NCBI GenBank assembly: GCA_013817655.1
Contig: JACDCJ010000009.1
Location: 1-22,012 of the forward strand
Direction of reading: 5' to 3'
DNA length: 22,012 bases
From: Actinosomnolentus pattersoniae (SeqCode)
GTDB lineage: Bacteria; Actinomycetota; UBA4738
This document shows positions 1 through 7,205 of the stretch, in pieces; position 1 is the first letter of the stretch, and each line of letters starts with the position of its first letter. Under the pieces are notes generated by a model. The model had not been told where the DNA came from. It made no database searches and saw only the letters and a program-made list of their open reading frames with translations. Position numbers and translations under genes: made by a program.

Positions 1-477
1 GTGTACGTCCAGCCCGACGTCTGCAACGGCTGCGGCTACTGCATCGTGGGGTGTCCGGTCGGGGTCATCGATCGCCGGGAGGACGACGGCCGGGCGTGGA
101 AATGCACCCTCTGCTACGACCGGCTGAAGGACGACCTCACTCCGGCATGCGCGAAGGCCTGCCCGACCGACTCGATCCAGTTCGGCGACCTAGACGAGCT
201 TCGGGTACTGGCCGACGGCCGCCTCCAGACCCTTCGAGAGCGAGGCGTGACCGAGGCCCACCTCTACGGCGCGGACCAGGAGAGCCAGCCCGGCACCGGT
301 GGGCTGAACGCCTTCTTCCTGCTGGTCGACGAGCCCGAGGTGTACAACCTCCCTCCCGATCCGGTCGCGCCGTCGAAGAAGGCTCCGGAGGCGTGGCGCT
401 CGGCCGCGACCGCCGCCCTGGCGATGGCCTTGGCCGCGATTGCCGCGGTCGCGTCCGTCGGGCGGGGACACAGGTGA
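1..477 (+). CDS. 4Fe-4S ferredoxin-type electron-transfer subunit, 5'-truncated (probable formate dehydrogenase beta subunit)
   Basis: This is the C-terminal part of an iron-sulfur subunit that passes electrons between a molybdopterin catalytic subunit and a membrane anchor. The visible 158 residues carry a CxxCxxCxxxCP group (Cys8, 11, 14, 18) and a second group with Cys35, Cys38, Cys50 and Cys54, as in FdnH/DmsB/NrfC-like proteins. A hydrophobic segment near residues 130-152 may be a C-terminal membrane anchor, as in FdnH. The reading frame is open to the window edge. Family members are usually 200-300 residues with a further N-terminal cysteine set, so the GTG at position 1 is probably an internal codon. 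The stop overlaps the next gene by 4 bases (GTGA), so the two are translationally coupled. Formate dehydrogenase is an inference from the NrfD partner and the nearby DUF6457 gene. Another DMSO-reductase-family enzyme is possible because the catalytic subunit is outside the window. Confidence 0.85.
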   Translation: MYVQPDVCNGCGYCIVGCPVGVIDRREDDGRAWKCTLCYDRLKDDLTPACAKACPTDSIQFGDLDELRVLADGRLQTLRERGVTEAHLYGADQESQPGTGGLNAFFLLVDEPEVYNLPPDPVAPSKKAPEAWRSAATAALAMALAAIAAVASVGRGHR

Positions 478-1424
478 TCGACGGACCGGACGCCGCGGGC
501 GAGGGGGCCTCCGGCGATCCCACCTACTACGACCGGCCGGTCCTGAAGGAGCCGGTCTGGATCTGGGCCGTGCCCGCCTACTTCTACGCCGGCGGAGCGG
601 CCGGCGCGGCCGCGACGCTCGGTGCCGCCGCCCAGGCGATCGACTCCCGGGGTCTGGAGGGGCTGATCCGCTGGTGTCGCTGGATCGCGGCGGCCGGCAC
701 CGCTGCCGGCACCGGCCTGCTGATCCACGACCTCGGGAGGCCGGAGAGGTTCCTCAACATGCTCCGGGTGTTCCGCCCCACCTCGGCACTGAACATCGGG
801 TCCTGGGTGCTCGCGATCGCTACCCCGATGGCGGCGGCCTCGGCGTTGCCCCTGCGCCGCGGCGGCGCCGCCGGACGTATGGCAAACGCCGCGGGCCTGC
901 TCTCGGGCATCACCGGACTTCCCCTGGTCGGCTACACGGGGGTCCTGCTCTCAAACACGGCCGTTCCCGTGTGGCAGGAAAGTCGCCGGGCCCTTCCCCC
1001 GCTGTTCGTAGCCTCGGCCGTCTCGAGCGCCGCCTCTTTGCTTGCGCTGATGTCGCTCGCGCCGGAAGAGCACCTCGTCGTCCGGCGCTTCGGCGTTCTC
1101 GGCAACCTCGCCGAGCTGGGCGCCGCGGCCGCGTTCGAGAGTCAAGCCTCACGGGTCGAGCGGGTCGGCCGCCCGCTGCGCGAGGGGCTCAGCGGTTCGT
1201 TGTGGACGTGGGCCAAAGCCATGACGGCGACGAGCCTCTGCGTGTCTATTCTTCCCGCCGGAGGCCGCCGCCTGCGCCTCCTGTCGGGGCTTCTCGGCAC
1301 CGCGGGTGGGATCCTGCTGAGGTTCGCGGTGGTGTCCGCCGGCAAGGCGTCGACGCGGGACCCCAGAGCAACGTTTCACATGCAGCGGGCGGACCGTCCG
1401 GAGGGCCTGCCTCCCGGGCCGTGA
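474..1424 (+). CDS. NrfD/PsrC-family integral membrane anchor subunit
   Basis: This 316-residue polytopic membrane protein would be the quinone-interacting anchor of the oxidoreductase whose Fe-S subunit lies just upstream. The N-terminus has the family pattern of a tyrosine-rich stretch followed by PVLKEPVWIW and a first membrane helix beginning IPAYF-like (here VPAYFYAGG). The segment LIHDLGRPERFLNMLRVF is a strong NrfD hallmark, as is GYTGVLLSNTAVPVW further on. Several Ala/Gly/Leu-rich helices follow. The GTG start at 474 is chosen because it overlaps the upstream stop as GTGA and leaves a normal-length N-terminus. An in-frame extension upstream would only read the other frame of the Fe-S gene. 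The call is firm at family level. Substrate assignment (formate) is inferred from context. Confidence 0.87.
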   Translation: MIDGPDAAGEGASGDPTYYDRPVLKEPVWIWAVPAYFYAGGAAGAAATLGAAAQAIDSRGLEGLIRWCRWIAAAGTAAGTGLLIHDLGRPERFLNMLRVFRPTSALNIGSWVLAIATPMAAASALPLRRGGAAGRMANAAGLLSGITGLPLVGYTGVLLSNTAVPVWQESRRALPPLFVASAVSSAASLLALMSLAPEEHLVVRRFGVLGNLAELGAAAAFESQASRVERVGRPLREGLSGSLWTWAKAMTATSLCVSILPAGGRRLRLLSGLLGTAGGILLRFAVVSAGKASTRDPRATFHMQRADRPEGLPPGP

Positions 1425-1458
1425 GGATCCGGTTCCCGAGAACCGCGGTGACCGCCAT

Positions 1459-1464
1459 TACTCT
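1459..1464 (+). promoter_or_regulatory. Candidate -10 element (TACTCT) for the Ca2+/H+ antiporter gene
   Basis: A TANNNT hexamer ends 8 bases before the ATG at 1473, so transcription would begin at or next to the start codon. No Shine-Dalgarno-like sequence lies before this ATG, which supports a leaderless transcript. No convincing -35 box is visible. Confidence 0.4.
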
Positions 1465-1472
1465 ATGGCGCT

Positions 1473-2528
1473 ATGTGGAAGCCCCGGCTGAGCTGGCTGC
1501 TCGTACTCGTTCCGGTCTCGCTGGCCGCCGACTTCCTGTTCCACAACGAGCTTCTGACCTTCCTCACGGCCGCGGGAGCGATCCTGCCGCTCGCCGGACT
1601 GATCGGCGAGGGAACGGAGGAGCTCGCCGTGCATGCCGGGCCGCGCGTGGGCGGGCTACTGAACGCGACGTTCGGCAACGTGACGGAGCTCATCATCGCC
1701 ATCTTCCTCGTTCTCGACGACGAGATCGATGTGGTGAAGGCGTCTCTAACGGGTTCGATCCTCGGGAATCTCCTTCTGGTCTTGGGCCTCTCGTTCCTGG
1801 TCGGAGGCCTGCGGCACCGGGAGCAGTCGTTCAACGCGCAGGCCGCCGGTGTCCACGCCTCGTCGCTCATCCTTGCCGTGATCGGGTTGCTGATGCCGGC
1901 GTTGTTCGTGCTCACCACCGGCCAGCACGATTTCATCGAGCGCGAGGTCGTGAGCGCGTCGGTGGCGGTCGTCCTGATGGCGCTCTACGTGCTGGCGCTC
2001 GTGTTCGTGATGGTGACGCACGAGCACCTGTTCCGGACGCCAAGCCACGACGAGCAGCCGAGGTGGTCGAGGAAGCGGGCGCTCGGGGTCCTGATCGGGG
2101 CCACCGTCCTCGTCGCCCTGGAAGCGGAGCTCCTGGTGGGAGCGCTCGAACCGGCCCTGGCCGACCTTGGACTCTCGAAGTTCTTTGTGGGGTTGATCCT
2201 CGTCCCGATCATCGGCAACGCTGCCGAGCACAGCTCGGCGATTCTGTTCGCGGCGCGAAACAAGGTCGACGTCACCCTGGAGATCGCGATCGGCTCCTCC
2301 ACGCAGGTGGCACTCTTCGTCGCGCCCGTGCTGGTATTCGTCAGCCTCGCGGTCGGCCATCCCATGGACTTCGTATTCACCACGTTCGAGGTTGCGGCCG
2401 TGGGGCTGTCCACGCTGATCGTGGCGGTCATCTCCTCCGACGGGAAGAGCAACTGGTTGGAGGGCGCCCAGCTCATCGCGGCGTACCTGATCATCGCCAT
2501 CTCGTTCTTCTTCGTGCAGACCCTGTAG
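1473..2528 (+). CDS. cax: Calcium/proton exchanger (CaCA superfamily, CAX type)
   Basis: This 351-residue membrane protein exchanges cytoplasmic Ca2+ (or another divalent cation) for protons. It shows the internal two-fold repeat of CAX proteins: NATFGNVTELI at residues 64-74 and PIIGNAAEHSSAI at 245-257, each carrying the GNxxE ion-binding motif (68-72 and 248-252). About ten or eleven hydrophobic segments are present, with a hydrophilic, charged loop near residues 183-203 between the two halves. Length is typical for bacterial CAX/ChaA-like exchangers. The ATG at 1473 has no Shine-Dalgarno sequence but sits 8 bases after a TACTCT element. The gene begins 48 bases after the NrfD gene and appears to be a separate unit. 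It converges on the DUF6457 gene with a 34-base gap. Confidence 0.94.
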   Translation: MWKPRLSWLLVLVPVSLAADFLFHNELLTFLTAAGAILPLAGLIGEGTEELAVHAGPRVGGLLNATFGNVTELIIAIFLVLDDEIDVVKASLTGSILGNLLLVLGLSFLVGGLRHREQSFNAQAAGVHASSLILAVIGLLMPALFVLTTGQHDFIEREVVSASVAVVLMALYVLALVFVMVTHEHLFRTPSHDEQPRWSRKRALGVLIGATVLVALEAELLVGALEPALADLGLSKFFVGLILVPIIGNAAEHSSAILFAARNKVDVTLEIAIGSSTQVALFVAPVLVFVSLAVGHPMDFVFTTFEVAAVGLSTLIVAVISSDGKSNWLEGAQLIAAYLIIAISFFFVQTL

Positions 2529-2562
2529 CTCCATGGCGGGTCCCCCGAGCCGCACGGGCCGG

Positions 2563-2826
2563 TCAGAAGTGGTCCTGCTCCCCGGCGCTTCCGGGAATGA
2601 TGGTCGCCGCAGCGGCGATCGCCTCGTGAAGTGCCTCGCCAGCGGCCGCCCCCTGGGTCGTTCGCCGGCCGACATAGACCCCCACCGCGTACGCAGAAAG
2701 AGGAGCGAGCCTCCGCTCGATGCCATGCGCGACGTCTCGCGCAAAGCGCAAGACGGCCCTCTCCTCCTCACGGCTCACCTCCGCCTGCTCGAGGACATCA
2801 GCCAGGTCACTCAACCAATCGCCCAT
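2563..2826 (-). CDS. DUF6457-family small protein
   Basis: This encodes an 87-residue acidic, helical protein on the minus strand, preceded by a strong ribosome-binding site (GAGGAGGG in the 2827-2840 complement). The pattern of an N-terminal WLSDLADVLE helix, then a central ARDVAHGIERRLAPLSAYAVG stretch and an alanine-rich C-terminus resembles the actinobacterial family I know as DUF6457. Those proteins are often encoded next to, or fused with, MobA-like molybdopterin guanylyltransferases. Its position near a probable molybdo-enzyme operon fits a role linked to the molybdenum cofactor, but no biochemical role can be read from the sequence. It has no signal peptide and no membrane segment. 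The codon pattern and ribosome-binding site argue that it is a real gene. Family assignment is from memory and should be treated as moderate. Confidence 0.75.
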   Translation of the reverse strand: MGDWLSDLADVLEQAEVSREEERAVLRFARDVAHGIERRLAPLSAYAVGVYVGRRTTQGAAAGEALHEAIAAAATIIPGSAGEQDHF

Positions 2827-2859
2827 TCGGAGCCCTCCTCAGGACCGGTCTCGGTCGCC

Positions 2860-2888
2860 TTGACTCACGCCTTCCGGCGTTCTACTGT
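2860..2888 (+). promoter_or_regulatory. Sigma70/SigA-type promoter for the secreted metalloprotease-like gene
   Basis: TTGACT at 2860-2865 and TACTGT at 2883-2888 are separated by exactly 17 bases, a near-consensus housekeeping promoter. Transcription would start near 2895, leaving about 65 bases of leader before the ATG at 2961. The -35 lies 34 bases upstream of the divergent DUF6457 start. Confidence 0.65.
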
Positions 2889-2960
2889 CCGCCCGACATT
2901 GTCCTGGTTCGCTGGCGTTCCGGGGCCTTTCGGAGGCTCCGGTCAGAGAGGGGTGAAAGG

Positions 2961-3656
2961 ATGAGACGGACGCTTTTGATGGGTGCATTGCTCGTTTCCT
3001 TCCTGGTGGCGACGGCGGTGCCGGCGGGCGCGAACCATTCGTGGGCCAACTATCACTGGGCCCGTCCCGCGAATCCCTTCACCATCCAGCTCGGCGACAA
3101 CGTGACCGCCGCGTGGGATTCTTACCTTGGCACGACGTCGTCCGATTGGTCGCAGTCGTCGGTCCTCGACACCGTGATCGTCCCCGGGAACACTACGGGC
3201 CGCCGCTGCCGGCCCACCGCGGGGCGGGTCGAGGTCTGCAATGCGAAGTATGGAAACAACGGCTGGCTCGGCCTCGCGCAGATCTGGCTGTCGGGAAGCC
3301 ACATCACCCAGGGCACCGCGAAGGTGAACGACACGTACTTCAACCAGGCTCAATACAACACTCCGGCATGGAGGAACCTCGTGATGTGCCAGGAGGTCGC
3401 CCACACCTTCGGTCTCGACCACCAGGACGAGAACTTCAACAACGCGAACCTGGGGTCGTGCATGGACTACACGAACGACCCCGACGGCCCGCCCAGCAAC
3501 GAGCATCCCAATGCACACGACTTCGAGCAGCTCGAGACGATCTACTCGCACACGGACGCGGGAAATGCCGCCAACGCCCGGCCGGATCGCTCGGTGATCA
3601 TCCACCGGACGGGTCGCGACACCGCCGTTGTCACGGTCATCTTCTGGATTCCGTGA
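2961..3656 (+). CDS. Secreted metzincin-like zinc metalloprotease family protein with variant QExxHxxGxxH motif
   Basis: This encodes a 231-residue protein with a Sec signal peptide: RR at residues 2-3, a hydrophobic core at 5-20 and probable cleavage after PAGA near residue 24. The mature part has aromatic, Asn-rich sequence and a metzincin-like zinc site: Q144-E145-x-x-H148-x-x-G151-x-x-H154, followed at 167-170 by CMDY, in the position of a Met-turn. Cysteines at 83, 93, 143 and 167 could form two disulfides in the exported protein. The first zinc-ligand histidine of HExxH is replaced by Gln. I recall actinobacterial relatives with the same QExxH pattern, so this may be a family trait. Its substrate is unknown. 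The ATG at 2961 is chosen because it begins the signal peptide and follows GAAAGG. It has a clear promoter upstream and a hairpin terminator downstream, so it is probably monocistronic. Confidence 0.8.
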   Translation: MRRTLLMGALLVSFLVATAVPAGANHSWANYHWARPANPFTIQLGDNVTAAWDSYLGTTSSDWSQSSVLDTVIVPGNTTGRRCRPTAGRVEVCNAKYGNNGWLGLAQIWLSGSHITQGTAKVNDTYFNQAQYNTPAWRNLVMCQEVAHTFGLDHQDENFNNANLGSCMDYTNDPDGPPSNEHPNAHDFEQLETIYSHTDAGNAANARPDRSVIIHRTGRDTAVVTVIFWIP

Positions 3657-3714
3657 TGGTTGAGCGAGTTGGAGGCCGGACGGCAAACTGATTATCGGAT
3701 ACCATGCTCGACGT

Positions 3715-3732
3715 CCGGGCCGAAAGGTCCGG
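3715..3732 (+). other. Small GAAA-tetraloop hairpin in the 3' region of the metalloprotease transcript
   Basis: CCGGGCC (3715-3721) pairs with GGTCCGG (3726-3732), with one G-U pair, around a GAAA loop. It lies just upstream of the terminator hairpin. It could stabilise the mRNA 3' end or be part of a small transcript. Its function is unknown. Confidence 0.4.
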
Positions 3733-3737
3733 CCAGA

Positions 3738-3776
3738 GCGGCGGCGCGACGCGGGCACGCGCCGCCGCTTCTCTTT
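3738..3776 (+). terminator. Rho-independent-type terminator after the metalloprotease-like gene
   Basis: A perfect 11-bp GC stem, GCGGCGGCGCG (3738-3748) with CGCGCCGCCGC (3758-3768), encloses a 9-base loop. It is followed by the pyrimidine tract TTCTCTTT (3769-3776). It separates the upstream gene from tRNA-Val. The tract is not pure T, so efficiency is uncertain. Confidence 0.7.
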
Positions 3777-3784
3777 GGCCCTGA

Positions 3785-3790
3785 TATCGT
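3785..3790 (+). promoter_or_regulatory. Possible -10 element (TATCGT) for tRNA-Val
   Basis: This TANNNT hexamer lies 10 bases before the mature tRNA 5' end and just after the terminator, where a promoter would be expected. There is no recognisable -35 box, so this is tentative. Confidence 0.25.
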
Positions 3791-3800
3791 GGGCTTCTAG

Positions 3801-3872
3801 GGGCGCGTAGCTCAGTGGGAGAGCGCTGCCTTCACACGGCAGAGGTCGCAGGTTCAAAACCTGCCGCGCCCA
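3801..3872 (+). tRNA. tRNA-Val (anticodon CAC)
   Basis: A complete cloverleaf folds by eye: acceptor GGGCGCG (3801-3807) with CGCGCCC (3865-3871), D arm GCTC/GAGC, anticodon stem CTGCC/GGCAG around loop TTCACAC with anticodon CAC, a 5-base variable loop, and T arm GCAGG/CCTGC around TTCAAAA. The anticodon reads GUG, hence valine. The discriminator base is A at 3872. CCA is not encoded, so it would be added after transcription. The T loop ends in A rather than showing an unusual structure. The gene stands alone between a terminator and the thrS promoter region. Confidence 0.97.
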
Positions 3873-3978
3873 CGCAAGAGCTCGCTGGTCCGGGCCCTCT
3901 CGGAATTGCTCCGCGGCTATTCGCCGTTAGACATCCGCGCCGACCGCAGCCCCTGGCGATTCGCGCGGTGGGCTCGAC

Positions 3979-4007
3979 AGGGCCACGCCCGGACAGCGGG
4001 CTATCAT
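3979..4007 (+). promoter_or_regulatory. Candidate thrS promoter (-10 TATCAT; AGGGCC at the -35 position)
   Basis: TATCAT (4002-4007) ends 7 bases before the thrS ATG at 4015, so the transcript would be leaderless or nearly so. AGGGCC (3979-3984) occupies the -35 position at a 17-base spacing. The same hexamer at the same spacing occurs before the gene at 15339. The 142-base tRNA-thrS interval holds no recognisable T-box. Confidence 0.4.
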
Positions 4008-4014
4008 CGAGGCC

Positions 4015-5970
4015 ATGCCACGGGTGACTCTGTCGGACGGAAGCATTCACGATCTCGATCGCGGGCTGCCCCTGGCCGAGGCGATGCCGGACGAGGCGGT
4101 GTGCGCGCGCGTGGACGGTCGTCTGGTCGACCTAGCCTGGCCGGTGGAAGGCGACGTGAACGCCGAGCCCGTCCTTTCTTCGGAAGAGGAGGGACTGAAC
4201 GTCCTCCGCCACTCCACCGCTCACGTGATGGCACAGGCCGTATGCGACCTGTACCCGGGCACGAAGTACGCGATCGGGCCACCGATCAACGACGGCTTCT
4301 ACTACGACTTCGAGCTCCCGGAGTCTCTGAACCTGGACGACCTTGAGCGGATCGAGACGCGCATGAGGGAGATCGTGGCCGCGAACCAGCCGTTCCTCCG
4401 CGAGGAGCTCGACCGCGACGCGGCGCTGGAGCGCTTCGCCGATCAACCGTTCAAGCGAGAGATCATCGAGACGGCCGAGGCGGAGGAAGGAGCGCTCGGT
4501 GACCGGTTCTCCCTGTATCGAAACGACGGGTGGGCCGACCTGTGCCTGGGGCCCCATGTCCCGACTACCGCGAGGCTCGGGGCCTTCAAGCTCCTGAGCG
4601 TCGCGGGAGCCTACTGGCGCGGCGATGAGCGGCGTCCCCAGCTCCAGCGCGTGTACGGCACCGTATGGCCCAGCGGGCAGGAGCTCGAGGCGTATCTACG
4701 CCGCAGGGAGGAAGCGGAGCGCCGCGACCACCGGAAGCTGGGCCGGCAGCTCGATCTGTTCTCGTTCCCGGACGAGCTCGGTATGGGGCTGGCGATCTGG
4801 CACCCCAGGGGCGGCATCCTGCGCAAGCAACTCGAGGACTTCGTTCGCGATCTCCACGTGACCCGTGGTTACGACCCGGTGTTCTCACCGCACATCGCGC
4901 GCTCGGTGCTGTGGGAAACCTCCGGGCACCTGGCGAAGTTCGCGGAGCTCATGTACCCCGCCATGGACGGGGAGACGGCGCGGTATTTCGTCAAGCCCAT
5001 GAACTGCCCCTTCCATGTCCTGATCTACAAGTCCCGGGGGCGCTCGTACCGAGAGCTCCCCATGCGTCTGCAAGAGCTGGGGACGGTCTACCGGCAGGAG
5101 CGGGCGGGGACTCTCCACGGGCTGCTCCGGACGCGCGGCATGACGACCGAGGACGCCCACATCATCTGCACCGAGGATCAGCTGATCGACGAGCTGCTGG
5201 CGGTGTTCGACCTGACCCTGGAGATCCAGCGGACGTTCGGCTTCACCGATCCGGTTGTGAACCTCTCGACGAAGCCCGGCCTGGCCATCGGTGACGAGGC
5301 CATGTGGGCGAGGGCGACCGAGGCCCTGCGATCGGCGCTCGACAAGAGCGGTCTGGACTACACCGTCGCCGAGGGCGAGGGCGCCTTCTACGGCCCCAAG
5401 GTGGACTTCCACTTCCACGACGCGATCGGCCGGCTCTGGCAGCTCACCACGATCCAGTGCGACTTCGCCCTGCCCGAACGATTCGACATGGAATACACGG
5501 GCGAGGACAACCACCGACACCGGCCCGTGATGATCCACCGGGCCATCCTCGGAACGCTGGAGCGCTTCGTGGGAGTGCTGACGGAGCACCACGCCGGAGC
5601 CTTCCCGCTCTGGCTCGCGCCCGAGCAGATCCGGTTCGTGCCGATCGCCGACCGACACGCCTCGGCAGCCGAGTCCCAGGCGGTCTCGATGCGCGAACGC
5701 GGACTCCGGGTCGGCGTCGACGCCAGCCGGGAGACCGTTCAGAAGAAGATCCGGGAAGCGCAGCTCATGCGGATCCCCTACACGATCGTCCTGGGGGACC
5801 GGGAGATCGAGGCCGGGACGCTCTCCGTTCGCGACCGCTCGGCCTCCGAGGTTCGAGGCGTCCCCGTCGCCCCTTTCGTGGATGCCGCGGTCGAGGAAGC
5901 GGCCAGTCGAGCGCTCGACGGCGTCGATCTGGCCTCGCTCGCCGGCGGGAGTCGCCCCGCTGCCACCTGA
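4015..5970 (+). CDS. thrS: Threonine--tRNA ligase
   Basis: This cytoplasmic class II aminoacyl-tRNA synthetase charges tRNA-Thr. The 651 residues show the full architecture. An N-terminal TGS domain occupies about 1-60. The editing domain has H66-x3-H70 and the C177/H181 pair (CLGPH). The catalytic core has zinc ligands Cys331 (MNCPFH), His382 (TTEDAH) and His508 (VMIHRA), each three residues from the E. coli positions 334, 385 and 511. Motif 2 lies around residues 353-376, followed by a C-terminal anticodon-binding domain from about 545. Length is normal and nothing is missing, so the enzyme should both charge and edit. It heads the conserved thrS-HIT pair, with the HIT gene starting 4 bases after its stop. 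The ATG at 4015 lacks a good Shine-Dalgarno sequence and is probably translated from a leaderless mRNA. Confidence 0.98.
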   Translation: MPRVTLSDGSIHDLDRGLPLAEAMPDEAVCARVDGRLVDLAWPVEGDVNAEPVLSSEEEGLNVLRHSTAHVMAQAVCDLYPGTKYAIGPPINDGFYYDFELPESLNLDDLERIETRMREIVAANQPFLREELDRDAALERFADQPFKREIIETAEAEEGALGDRFSLYRNDGWADLCLGPHVPTTARLGAFKLLSVAGAYWRGDERRPQLQRVYGTVWPSGQELEAYLRRREEAERRDHRKLGRQLDLFSFPDELGMGLAIWHPRGGILRKQLEDFVRDLHVTRGYDPVFSPHIARSVLWETSGHLAKFAELMYPAMDGETARYFVKPMNCPFHVLIYKSRGRSYRELPMRLQELGTVYRQERAGTLHGLLRTRGMTTEDAHIICTEDQLIDELLAVFDLTLEIQRTFGFTDPVVNLSTKPGLAIGDEAMWARATEALRSALDKSGLDYTVAEGEGAFYGPKVDFHFHDAIGRLWQLTTIQCDFALPERFDMEYTGEDNHRHRPVMIHRAILGTLERFVGVLTEHHAGAFPLWLAPEQIRFVPIADRHASAAESQAVSMRERGLRVGVDASRETVQKKIREAQLMRIPYTIVLGDREIEAGTLSVRDRSASEVRGVPVAPFVDAAVEEAASRALDGVDLASLAGGSRPAAT

Positions 5971-5974
5971 CCCG

Positions 5975-6454
5975 GTGCGGACCGACCATCTGTGGTCCCC
6001 CTGGCGGATGGAGTACATCCTCTCGGAGCGCGAGGACGGGTGTTTCCTGTGCGGGAAGGACGACAGCGAAGGGGAGCCCGCCCGGCCCCTGTTGCGGTCC
6101 GAGCTGGCGTTCGTCATTTTGAACGGCTACCCGTACAACCCGGGTCATCTGCTCGTCGCACCCAACCGGCACGTCGCCGAGCTGGAAGCGCTGGAAGGCC
6201 AGGAGCTCGCGGAGGTCTCGCGCCTTCTTCAGCGAAGCATCGGCGCGCTGAAGGAGGCGAGCCGGCCGGACGGGTTCAACCTGGGCATGAACCTGGGGAG
6301 GGTGGCGGGAGCCGGCGTTCCGCAACACCTCCACTGGCACGTCGTGCCGCGCTGGAGCGGGGACACGAACTTCATGCCGATCGTGGGCCGGACCCGAGTT
6401 CTGCCAGAACTGCTGGCGGACACCTACGCCAGGCTGAAGCCACACTTCGCCTAG
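5975..6454 (+). CDS. HIT-family hydrolase/phosphorylase (Ap4A phosphorylase Rv2613c-like)
   Basis: This 159-residue cytoplasmic protein belongs to the histidine-triad superfamily, which breaks nucleotide phosphoanhydride or phosphoramidate bonds. The triad QHLHWHVVPRW places His118, His120 and His122 in the active site. The N-terminal HLWSPWRMEYI and CFLC (Cys23, Cys26) match the actinobacterial branch that includes the M. tuberculosis Ap4A phosphorylase Rv2613c, which is also next to thrS. Aminoacyl-tRNA synthetases make Ap4A as a by-product, which gives a plausible functional link. The GTG at 5975 is chosen because it sits 4 bases after the thrS stop and gives the expected start of the fold. 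An in-frame upstream extension would only overlap thrS. The exact substrate is inferred. After this gene the conserved order is interrupted by blocks ending at 15254. Confidence 0.93.
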   Translation: MRTDHLWSPWRMEYILSEREDGCFLCGKDDSEGEPARPLLRSELAFVILNGYPYNPGHLLVAPNRHVAELEALEGQELAEVSRLLQRSIGALKEASRPDGFNLGMNLGRVAGAGVPQHLHWHVVPRWSGDTNFMPIVGRTRVLPELLADTYARLKPHFA

Positions 6455-6500
6455 AGGCTGCCGGCGAGGCTCGTACGATACGCTTCGCGCACGTTCCCGT

Positions 6501-7205
6501 GTGAAGGAGACCGTGCGCGAATACATCCGCGAGTGGAGCCCGGCTCTCGGCAGGGACATGGAGGTCCTTCGATTCGGGACCGCCGGGAGGCCCCTGCTCG
6601 CCTTCCCGACCTCGATGGGCCGGTTCTATCAGTGGGAGGACTTCGGCCTCGTCTCGGCCCTCGAGGACCGAATCGCGGGCGGCTCCGTCCAGGTTTGGTG
6701 CGTTGACGCCGTGGACGGGGAGTCGTGGTACGCGAGCGATCGCAGTCCACCCGAGCGCATCCGACGGCACCTCCAATACGAGCGATACCTCGCGGATGAG
6801 GTGGTCCCGCGGATGCAGGGTGCTCCCGTTGCCGTGGGCCCCTCCTTCGGGGCGCTTCACGCATTCCTCCTCGCGCTCCGCCGCCCCGACCGTGTCTCGG
6901 GGTTCATCGGCCTGTCCGGCACATACGACACGGCCCGATGGCTGGACGGGTACTCGGATGAGGGCACCTACCTCACGAACCCGATGGCGTTCATCCCGGG
7001 GCTCGCCGAGGAGGCGTTCCTGCGGCCGCTGCGGGAGATGGAGAAGAAGGTGATAGCCACTGGAGCCGATGACGCGAACGTCGCGGAGTCGATTCGGGCC
7101 GCGGGCCTGTTGAACGAGAAGGGCCTCGGCGTCACGCTGGACATCTGGCCCGGCTGGGCGCACGACTGGCCGTACTGGAAGGAGATGATCCGTCGGTATG
7201 TCTAA
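6501..7205 (+). CDS. Alpha/beta-hydrolase-fold esterase, first gene of the amidoligase cassette
   Basis: This encodes a cytoplasmic hydrolase of 234 residues with no signal peptide, of the putative-esterase (esterase D-like) type. The nucleophile elbow is G113-P114-S115-F116-G117. The catalytic His is probably His221 in the family-typical HDWPYW ending, with an acid likely among Asp190/191 in GADDANVAES. It overlaps the following ATP-grasp gene by 8 bases, so it belongs to the same transcript. In this setting it may hydrolyse, trim or release the product of the ligases, or transfer an acyl group. That is inference. GTG 6501 gives the longest product but has no Shine-Dalgarno sequence. GTG 6513 follows AAGGAG closely (3 bases) and is an alternative. 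The 46 bases before it include TACGAT (6474-6479), a weak -10 candidate, so the cassette may have its own promoter. Confidence 0.82.
   Translation: MKETVREYIREWSPALGRDMEVLRFGTAGRPLLAFPTSMGRFYQWEDFGLVSALEDRIAGGSVQVWCVDAVDGESWYASDRSPPERIRRHLQYERYLADEVVPRMQGAPVAVGPSFGALHAFLLALRRPDRVSGFIGLSGTYDTARWLDGYSDEGTYLTNPMAFIPGLAEEAFLRPLREMEKKVIATGADDANVAESIRAAGLLNEKGLGVTLDIWPGWAHDWPYWKEMIRRYV

Noticed and set aside
1..3. GTG at position 1 as the true start of the Fe-S subunit
   Set aside because: The frame is open at the window edge and the usual N-terminal cysteine cluster is missing, so the gene almost certainly begins before the window.
440..2629. Long open frame of 729 codons across the NrfD and Ca2+/H+ antiporter genes
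   Set aside because: It is Arg/Gly/Pro/Ala-rich with no recognisable domain and covers two well-supported genes in another frame. GC-rich third positions create such shadows.
3888..3994. Long-range inverted repeat (GTCCGGGCCCT with AGGGCC-ACG-CCCGGAC)
   Set aside because: The right arm is interrupted and the loop is about 80 bases. In such GC-rich DNA this is likely chance, and it would lie upstream of the predicted transcript start.
3873..4014. Possible T-box leader upstream of thrS
   Set aside because: The interval is short, no T-box core or specifier loop is visible, and the -10 element next to the ATG implies no leader.
4885..6117. 410-codon minus-strand open frame opposite thrS
   Set aside because: It has no domain similarity and sits antisense to an intact ThrRS with every catalytic residue present.
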